Shown here one piece after another: positions 58,449-64,000 of a DNA stretch of 64,000 nucleotides. Where the stretch lies: positions 1,240,001 to 1,304,000 of the forward strand of contig NZ_PHQX01000001.1 in the NCBI RefSeq assembly GCF_002803515.1, read 5' to 3'. The notes under the pieces are model-generated. The model was given only the letters and a program-made list of their open reading frames with translations, did not search any database and was not told the DNA's origin. This DNA is from Stenotrophomonas lactitubi (GTDB lineage: Bacteria > Pseudomonadota > Gammaproteobacteria > Xanthomonadales > Xanthomonadaceae). Position 1 is the stretch's first letter. Each line of letters begins with the position of its first letter. The position numbers and the translations under genes were made by a program.

Positions 58449-59243
58449 TCAGGGAAGGCATGAAGTAGATCCACGCCACGCGGGGATTGAATCTTCCCGC
58501 ACACCATCCACGCACGGGGTGGATCTACTGCATCGCGTCCAGGAACAGTTCTGCCTCGTCCGTGCCGCCCAGCAGCGCTGAAGCAGGCACCGCTGGAAAG
58601 AGAGACGGGCGGGTGATCAGGGAAGGCATGAAGTAGATCCACGCCATGCGTGGATTGAATCTTGCCGTACACCATCCACGCATGGCGTGGATCTACCGCA
58701 TCGCGTCCAGGAACAGTTCTGCCTTGTCCGTGCCGCTCAGCACTGCTGAAGCAGGCGCCGCTGGAAAGAGAAACGGGCGGGTGATCAGGGAAGGCATGAA
58801 GTAGATCCACGCCACGCGTGGATTGAACCTTCCCGCACACCATCCACGCATGGCGTGGATCTACTGCATCGCGTCCAGGAACAGTTCTGCCTCGTCCGTG
58901 CCGCCCAGCAGCGCCGAAGCAGGCACCGCTGGAAAGAGAGACGGGCGGGTGATCAGGGAAGGCATGAAGTAGATCCACGCCATGCGTGGATTGAACCTTC
59001 CCGTGCACCATCCACGCACGGCGTGGCTCTACTGCATCGCGTCCAGGAACAGTTCTGCTTCGTCCGTGCCGCCCAGCAGCGCTGAAGCAGGCGCCGCTGG
59101 AAAGAAAGACGGGTGGGTGATCAGGGAAGGCATGAAGTAGATCCACGCCATGCGTGGATTGAATCTTGCCGTACACCATCCACGCATGGCGTGGATCTAC
59201 TGCATCGCGTCCAGGAACAGTTCTGCTTCATCCGTGCCGCCCA
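58404..59243. repeat. Five-unit 168-bp tandem array built from two gene 3' ends and a SMAG dimer
   Basis: GCACTGC or its variant GCAGCGC recurs at 58404, 58572, 58740, 58908, 59076 and 59244, exactly 168 bases apart. Each unit contains the 3' end of the upstream 50-codon ORF, a SMAG, an inverted SMAG, and the last 15 or so codons (complement) of the downstream SUKH-like gene. Units differ by scattered substitutions. It is a minisatellite, not a CRISPR: there are no unique spacers. Confidence 0.95.
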
Positions 59244-59778
59244 GCACTGCAGCGACAGCGCGCAGTGCCGCTTCGCGATGTTCGGGACGGATCCCGCCAT
59301 CATCGTCATCGCTGTACAGATCCTCATCGGCCTCGAGGTAAACGCTGCCGGCTGCCGCCAGTGCGGCCATCAAGGTCGGTACGTCGGCGACGAACTCGTC
59401 GGCGTTCCAGTGGCCCGTGCCATGACGGGCGAACAACACGCGGCCATCGTTGATGTCGAGGATGAGAGGATCGGCGCCACGGTCGGCGATCACCAGCCAG
59501 TGTGCTGGCCAGTCGCTGATCGGTTCGCCATCGATGCCGTTCCAGCGGTAGCCCGCCTGATACGCCCACAGGCGCTGCAACGGCGGCAGCCACACCTCTA
59601 GCCCCGGAACGGTGATGCCGCCGGGGCCTTTGGCAGGATTGAACACCTCACCGAACGGGCCGACGCGTACATAGAACGCGGCCAGATCGCTGGGCAGCGG
59701 GAACGGCCCTTGCCACGCGTCGGCGGATTGCGGTTGCAGAGGGCCGAAGCGGGCAAACGTGGCGCGAAGATCATCCAT
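59197..59778 (-). CDS. SMI1/KNR4 (SUKH)-like protein
   Basis: A 193-residue acidic protein. FPLPSDLAAFYVRVGPFGEV and the following GLEVWLPPLQRLWAYQ, WLVIADRGADPLILDIND and ADEFVADVPTLMAAL follow the SUKH pattern (small alpha+beta domain, Lp-x2-l-x2-fy-x3-G). SUKH proteins are often immunity proteins for polymorphic toxins, but no toxin gene is near and many SUKH proteins have other roles. Its TAG stop (59197-59199) is part of the GTAG end of the SMAG in the tandem array, and its last codons are repeated in every unit. Confidence 0.65.
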   Translation of the reverse strand: MDDLRATFARFGPLQPQSADAWQGPFPLPSDLAAFYVRVGPFGEVFNPAKGPGGITVPGLEVWLPPLQRLWAYQAGYRWNGIDGEPISDWPAHWLVIADRGADPLILDINDGRVLFARHGTGHWNADEFVADVPTLMAALAAAGSVYLEADEDLYSDDDDGGIRPEHREAALRAVAAVLGGTDEAELFLDAMQ

Positions 59779-59890
59779 GACGAGGGCAGGGCGGAGGCGG
59801 AAGAGCACGCAGCCTAGCAGAGCCGGTCGCACGCATCGCCTTCACCGCCACTGGCTATCATGGCTGCCCAGCAACAGAGAGGCAGTGCAC

Positions 59891-61306
59891 GTGTCGGTAG
59901 CGTTGGTATGGTTCCGTCGGGACCTGCGGTTGCAGGACAATCCGGCGCTGCAGGCGGCGCTGGACGCGGGCCACGATGTGGTGCCGGTCTATATCCACGC
60001 CCCGCACGAAGAGGGCGACTGGGCGCCGGGCGCCGCGTCGAACGCATGGCGCCACCGCTCGCTGGCGGCGCTGGATGCCGACCTGCGTGCACGCGGCTCC
60101 TCGCTGGTGCTGCGTGCCGGCGACAGCCTGCCGACCCTGCAGGCGCTGATTGATCAGACCGGCGCCGAGGCGGTGTACTGGAACCGCAAGTACGAACCGG
60201 CGACACAACCGCGCGATGCCGCCATCAAACGCACGCTGCGCGAGCAGGGCATCGACGCGCAGAGCTGCAACGGCAGCCTGTTGTTCGAGCCCTGGGACAT
60301 CGCCACCCAGCAAGGGCAGCCCTACAAGGTATTCACTCCGTACTGGCGCAACGTGCTCAGCCATTGGCGATTGCCGGCCCTGCAGGAGGCGCCGCGCACG
60401 TTGACCGCACACACGGTTGAAGGCCTGGCGCTGGACGCGTTGCAGCTGGCGCCGCCATTGCAGTGGGATTCCGGCTTCTGGGAACACTGGCAGCCGGGTG
60501 AGGCCGGCGCGCTTGAGGCGCTGTCCGTGTTCGAGGATGGTGCGCTGCGCGGCTATCGTGAGCAGCGCGATCTGCCGGACCGGGTCGGTACTTCGCGGCT
60601 GTCGCCGCACCTGCATTTCGGCGAGATCGCTCCTTGGCGCATTGCCCACGCGCTGGAGGGCCTGCGCAGCGCTGGCACCGATGCCGACATCGACGGCTAC
60701 CTGCGCCAGCTCGGCTGGCGTGATTTCGCCTACCACCTGCTGCACCACTTCCCGAAGACGCCCACGGACAATCTCAACCCGCGTTTCGACCGTTTCCCCT
60801 GGGCCAACCCCAGTGCCGCCCAGCTGCACGACTGGCAGCGCGGCAACACCGGTGTGCCCATCGTTGATGCTGGCCTGCGCGAGCTCTGGCAGACCGGCTA
60901 CATGCACAACCGGGTGCGGATGATCGTCGCCAGCTACCTGTGCAAGCACCTGCGTGCGCATTGGCTGCACGGCGCGCACTGGTTCTGGGACACGCTGGTG
61001 GATGCGGACCTGGCCAACAACACGATGGGGTGGCAGTGGGTGGCCGGCACCGGCGCCGATGCGGCTCCCTATTTCCGGGTGTTCAATCCAGTCACCCAGG
61101 CCGAGAAGTTCGATCCACAGGCGCGCTACATCAGCCGCTGGGTGCCGGAGCTGGCGGAGCTGCCGGTAAAGGCGCGGTTCGCTCCCTGGCAGCACCCGCA
61201 GCTGTTGGCCGAACGCGCGCCCGGGTATCCGCGCACGCCGCTGGTGGACCTGGCGGCAGGTCGGGACGCGGCACTGGCTGCTTACCGCCAGTCGGCGGCG
61301 GGGTAA
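59891..61306 (+). CDS. phrB: Deoxyribodipyrimidine photolyase
   Basis: A 471-residue class I CPD photolyase. The N-terminal antenna domain (VALVWFRRDLRLQDNPAL) binds the light-harvesting cofactor; the FAD domain has TSRLSPHLHFGEI, LGWRDFAYHLLHHFP, NRVRMIVASYLCKHL and the signature WQWVAGTGADAAPYFRVFNP. GTG 59891, 8 bases after AGAGG, is taken as start. It repairs UV pyrimidine dimers using blue light. It stands alone. Confidence 0.95.
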   Translation: MSVALVWFRRDLRLQDNPALQAALDAGHDVVPVYIHAPHEEGDWAPGAASNAWRHRSLAALDADLRARGSSLVLRAGDSLPTLQALIDQTGAEAVYWNRKYEPATQPRDAAIKRTLREQGIDAQSCNGSLLFEPWDIATQQGQPYKVFTPYWRNVLSHWRLPALQEAPRTLTAHTVEGLALDALQLAPPLQWDSGFWEHWQPGEAGALEALSVFEDGALRGYREQRDLPDRVGTSRLSPHLHFGEIAPWRIAHALEGLRSAGTDADIDGYLRQLGWRDFAYHLLHHFPKTPTDNLNPRFDRFPWANPSAAQLHDWQRGNTGVPIVDAGLRELWQTGYMHNRVRMIVASYLCKHLRAHWLHGAHWFWDTLVDADLANNTMGWQWVAGTGADAAPYFRVFNPVTQAEKFDPQARYISRWVPELAELPVKARFAPWQHPQLLAERAPGYPRTPLVDLAAGRDAALAAYRQSAAG

Positions 61307-61447
61307 AGCGCTGGCTGAGCGGTCCAGACAGCTAGCTGAACACGTCCCTGTCGGCCGGTGCGATCATCATGCCGACATCGCGTCCGGCTGTTTATCCTCG
61401 TTGCCGCCCGCAAGCCGCCGGCCCGACCGGAAACCAAGGAGAACACC

Positions 61448-62143
61448 ATGATCCGCAATACCACCCGCAACGTCGCACTGGCCCTGATGAGTGCGGCCGT
61501 CCTGTCGGCCTGCGCCACCGGCGGCTCCTACGTGCAGAGTGATCCGTACGGCAACCCGACCGAGCAGCAGAACCGCACCGGCCGTAATGCCCTGATCGGT
61601 ACCGCCATCGGCGTGGCCGCGGGCCTGCTGACCGGCGACAGCGCCACCGAGCGTCGCCAGCACGCGCTGATCGGCGCGGGTATTGGTGCACTCAGCGGCG
61701 CCGCCGTGGGTCAGTACCAGGATCGCCAGGAGCGCGCGCTGCGCGAGCGCACCGCCAACACCGGCATCGATGTGCAGCGTCAGGGCGACAACATCACGCT
61801 GAACCTGCCGGACGGCATCACCTTCGACTTCGGCAAGTCGGCACTGAAGCCGCAGTTCTACGGCTCGCTCAATGGCGTTGCCGGCACCCTGCGCGACTAC
61901 AACCAGACCATGATCGAAGTGGTCGGCCACACCGACAGCATCGGCAGCGACGCGGTCAACAACCGCCTGTCCAAGGAGCGTGCTGATTCGGTGGCGCAGT
62001 ACCTGATCGGTCAGGGCGTGCAGAGCGTGCGCATCGAGACCCTGGGCGCCGGCAAGTCCTATCCGATTGCCGACAACAGCACCGATGCCGGCCGTGCCAA
62101 GAACCGCCGTGTCGAGATTCGAGTGATTCCCCTCAAACAATAA
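61448..62143 (+). CDS. OmpA-family lipoprotein (YiaD-like)
   Basis: A 231-residue protein with lipobox (LSACATGG; Cys22), a glycine-zipper hydrophobic segment (ALIGTAIGVAAGLLTGD and HALIGAGIGALSGAAVG, about 50-90), and a C-terminal OmpA peptidoglycan-binding domain (IEVVGHTDSIGSDAVNNRLSKERADSV, with AKNRRVEIRV). It likely links the outer membrane to peptidoglycan. AAGGAG lies 6 bases before the ATG; a strong terminator follows. Confidence 0.94.
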   Translation: MIRNTTRNVALALMSAAVLSACATGGSYVQSDPYGNPTEQQNRTGRNALIGTAIGVAAGLLTGDSATERRQHALIGAGIGALSGAAVGQYQDRQERALRERTANTGIDVQRQGDNITLNLPDGITFDFGKSALKPQFYGSLNGVAGTLRDYNQTMIEVVGHTDSIGSDAVNNRLSKERADSVAQYLIGQGVQSVRIETLGAGKSYPIADNSTDAGRAKNRRVEIRVIPLKQ

Positions 62144-62188
62144 TGCCTAGCGTTGTTGCTTGAGCCGGTCAGGCCATCGGCCGGAACG

Positions 62189-62217
62189 AAAATGCCGCCC
62201 TTGAAGGCGGCATTTTT
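62189..62217 (+). terminator. Rho-independent terminator after the OmpA-family gene
   Basis: AAAATGCCGCC and GGCGGCATTTTT pair around CTTGAA and end in a T-run. Confidence 0.9.
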
Positions 62218-62264
62218 GTGGGTGCCGGTCTTGCCCGGCACGCCGATAGCGCATGTGGAGAGCC

Positions 62265-62333
62265 GTGCCGACCGAGGTCGGCACCTACCAGGATGGGCAG
62301 GTAGACCCATGCCGACCAAGGTCGGCGACTACC
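62265..62333. repeat. REP pair of the GCCGACC type
   Basis: GTGCCGACCGAGGTCGGCAC ending CTACC and GCCGACCAAGGTCGGC ending CTACC, both in the same orientation, lie before the 3' end of the LysR gene. Confidence 0.78.
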
Positions 62334-62361
62334 AGGAGATTGCGGGCGGTATTGTTGGGGA

Positions 62362-63393
62362 TTACGCCGCCGACGCAGCCACCTTCTCCAGAATCCGCTT
62401 GCCGCTGCTCGCCAGCGCTGCCTCTTCCTGTTCCTGCTGCTGCCGCGCCAGCTTCGCACCGGGGCACTGCGCCAGCATGTAGTTGGCGTCGAAGTTGAGC
62501 TTCTCCACCAGGAAATCGACGAACGCGCGCACCTTCGGCGAGACCAGGCGGCCACCGGCGAACACCGCATTGAAATCCACTTCCGGCCCGGTCCAGCCGG
62601 CCAGCACGCGGCGCACCATGCCCGACTCGACGAACGGCTTGGCCATCACGTCGCCGGTCAGCAGCAGGCCTTCGCCACACACCAGTGCGCCATTCAACGC
62701 AGACATGTCGTTGGCCGTCATCAGCGGCGTTACCGGGAAGTCGCGCAGTTCGCCACCGTTCTCGCCCAGCTGCCAGGTAAAGCGTGGCGAATTGCCCGTG
62801 TGGTACGGCTTGCGCATGGCCAGGATGCGGTGGAACTGCAGCTCTTCCGGATGCAGCGGCTCGCCGTAGCGCTCGATGTAGGCCGGGCTGGCGAACACCT
62901 GCGTGCGCAGGCTGCCAAGCTTGCGCGCCACCAGGTTGGAATCGGGCAGGGCACCCACGCGCAGGGCGAGATCGGCCTCGCCGGCGATCAGGTCCAGCTT
63001 CTCGTTGCCCATGTGCATGTCCAGGCGGATCTCCGGGTACTGCGCATGGAACTGGCCCAGCAGCGGCGCGATCCAGGTGATGCCGATCGAATAGGGCACG
63101 GTGAAGCGCAACCAGCCGCGTGGGCCGGACTGCAGCTGGCTGACCGCGCTTTCGGCTTCTTCAAGCTCGCGCGCGATGCGCTGGCAATGCTCGTGATAGA
63201 TCGAGCCGGCCTCGGTGAGGCCGAGGCGGCGCGTGGTCCGGTGCAGCAGGCGCGCACCGAGGCGCGTTTCCAGTTCCTGCACCTTGCGGCTGACCGTGGT
63301 CTTGGGCAGGCCGAGCGATTTGGCAGCCGCGATGAAGCTGCCTTGCTCGACCACTTTGACGAAGATCAGCGTCTCGTTGAGATCGTGGGACAT
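62362..63393 (-). CDS. LysR-type transcriptional regulator
   Basis: A 343-residue regulator: helix-turn-helix at about 5-65 (QGSFIAAAKSLGLPKTTVSRKVQELETRLG and LLHRTTRRLGLTEAG), then an effector domain with IRLDMHMGNEKLDLIAGEADLALRVG. The AAKSLGLPKTTVSRKV form is that of the CrgA/AaeR-like group. The C-terminal extension is Gln/Glu-rich and Ala-rich. It is divergent from the small ORF and SDR-like gene, its probable targets. Confidence 0.92.
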   Translation of the reverse strand: MSHDLNETLIFVKVVEQGSFIAAAKSLGLPKTTVSRKVQELETRLGARLLHRTTRRLGLTEAGSIYHEHCQRIARELEEAESAVSQLQSGPRGWLRFTVPYSIGITWIAPLLGQFHAQYPEIRLDMHMGNEKLDLIAGEADLALRVGALPDSNLVARKLGSLRTQVFASPAYIERYGEPLHPEELQFHRILAMRKPYHTGNSPRFTWQLGENGGELRDFPVTPLMTANDMSALNGALVCGEGLLLTGDVMAKPFVESGMVRRVLAGWTGPEVDFNAVFAGGRLVSPKVRAFVDFLVEKLNFDANYMLAQCPGAKLARQQQEQEEAALASSGKRILEKVAASAA

Positions 63394-63540
63394 GGTCAGG
63401 AATCCTGGACGTCGGGGATGGGGCAATCGTGACAGAACGATTGGACCGGGGACGGGATGATTATTCCCCTTAATCAGGACTAATCAAGTAGGGGTTTGAG
63501 GTCTATCGTGGCGCCATTCGCTAATTGGAGCCCGTCCGCC

Positions 63541-63768
63541 ATGAGCCTGCGCAACATTCTTGCCCGCTTCCGGATCGCCGGCCAGAACGCCCTGGACCTG
63601 GCGATGACCGTCGAATCCCGCCCTAGTTCCTTGGTACACAAGGACTTTCGTGAGTTTACCGCACCCATGCGTCAGCAGCGTGGCGGTGCCTTGCGCCTTG
63701 CTTCGCAGAAGGGTGACCGACTGCGTCGAATCGGGACTATCCCGGATTTGGGAGGAAATGTCCCGTGA
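63541..63768 (+). CDS. Small basic hypothetical protein coupled to the SDR-like gene
   Basis: A 75-residue basic ORF (SLRNILARFRIAGQNALDLA at its start). GGAG lies 9 bases before the ATG and its TGA overlaps the next gene's GTG (GTGA). No domain is recognised. It could be a real small protein or a leader whose translation feeds the SDR-like gene. Confidence 0.5.
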   Translation: MSLRNILARFRIAGQNALDLAMTVESRPSSLVHKDFREFTAPMRQQRGGALRLASQKGDRLRRIGTIPDLGGNVP

Positions 63769-64000
63769 ATGGGATTCTGACCCCCGAAGTCCTGGTTCTC
63801 GGCGGCACCGGTGCCGTCGGCCAGGGTGTGGTCGGCGCCCTGCTGGAGGCCGGCAGCCCCGTGCTGGTGGTCGGTCGCGATCCGCGCCGCCTGGCGGCAT
63901 TGCACGAGCAGTTCGCCGATGAGCCGGGCCTGCAGACGATGCTGGGTTCGCTCAGCGATGACAGCTCTGCGCGTGTGGTGGCCGAACGCGTGGCGCAGCG
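63765..64000 (+). CDS. NAD(P)-binding SDR-like oxidoreductase, N-terminal part (3' end outside window)
   Basis: The frame starts at GTG 63765 (GGAGG nine bases upstream) and stays open to the window edge, giving 78 codons. It opens with a Rossmann fold: EVLVLGGTGAVGQGVVGALLEAG, then PVLVVGRDPRRLAAL, typical of short-chain dehydrogenases. The active-site Tyr-x3-Lys lies beyond the window, so the enzyme class is provisional. It is divergent from the LysR gene, which probably controls it. Confidence 0.8.
   Translation, partial: MNGILTPEVLVLGGTGAVGQGVVGALLEAGSPVLVVGRDPRRLAALHEQFADEPGLQTMLGSLSDDSSARVVAERVAQ

Noticed and set aside
56573..59179. 868-codon minus-strand frame with repeated peptides across the tandem array
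   Set aside because: 168 is divisible by three, so the tandem units stay in one frame and look like a repeat protein. The frame continues antisense into the phosphatase gene and has no start signal or domain.
58404..59243. CRISPR array
   Set aside because: Repeats are contiguous 168-bp units without unique spacers, contain gene tails and SMAG elements, and no cas genes are present. The 95-bp array after lolD was rejected for the same reasons.

Overview
The window looks like a chromosomal segment of a Stenotrophomonas species, most likely the S. maltophilia complex. Three things point there: high GC with strongly GC-rich third codon positions; dense short palindromes that start with GTAG (the SMAG/REP-type repeats of S. 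maltophilia); and gene orders typical of Xanthomonadaceae. Almost all of it is core chromosome. I see no prophage, integron, CRISPR array or intact insertion sequence.

Layout. 1-9.6 kb: the 3' end of a TonB-dependent siderophore receptor, a pirin/LysR divergent pair, three tandem tRNA-Arg(ACG) genes, an alpha/beta hydrolase overlapping thiD, a DUF1275 membrane protein, a small lipoprotein coupled to phoH, then bcp and gcvR. 9.8-13.4 kb: dapA with a short BamC-like lipoprotein, fdxA, and a sugar-porter MFS protein. 13.7-20 kb: tRNA-Glu, pcnB, folK, panB, panC, a membrane protein, panD, pgi. 20-24.8 kb: a RegB/RegA-type redox two-component pair, ispG overlapping a PAP2 phosphatase, and a NarL-type regulator. 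25-32.6 kb: the glucose/Entner-Doudoroff operon zwf-glk-pgl-edd-eda, divergent from a lone MalK/UgpC-type ATPase, with a LacI-family-like operator between them. 32.7-40 kb: ygfZ divergent from the SDH operon (an SDHAF4-like factor, sdhC, sdhD, sdhA, sdhB, sdhE, a YgfX-like protein), then lolC and lolD. 40-53 kb: DUF6491 lipoprotein, yggX-mutY, ftsY, a FlgB/FlgC-like orphan, htpG, rsmD-coaD, a lipoprotein, a YfhL-type ferredoxin coupled to ggt, an MBL-fold hydrolase, a PsiF-like protein, upp. 53-64 kb: a tightly overlapped TonB receptor, phytase-like lipoprotein, metallophosphatase and 50-residue ORF, probably for scavenging organic phosphate; then a SUKH-like protein, phrB, an OmpA-family lipoprotein, a LysR regulator, and a small ORF coupled to the truncated start of an SDR-like gene.

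The most unusual content is between the genes. Eight copies of a long inverted repeat share one architecture: a 22-27 bp near-perfect basal stem enclosing two small hairpins, a potential three-way junction. The basal stem sequence differs between copies but pairing is kept, and the two inner hairpins each come in two types found in all four combinations. Several copies sit in a composite module with a GC-rich hairpin, a CAACAG-type microsatellite and a SMAG palindrome. There is also a 168-bp, five-unit tandem array at 58404-59243. It can be traced to a 7-bp repeat (GCACTGC) present in the 3' ends of two convergent genes, so each unit carries both gene tails and a SMAG dimer. A 95-bp tandem array of REP pairs follows lolD. 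Finally, the promoter of the tRNA-Arg cluster lies inside the 3' end of the upstream hydrolase gene, whose stop codon is inside the first tRNA.
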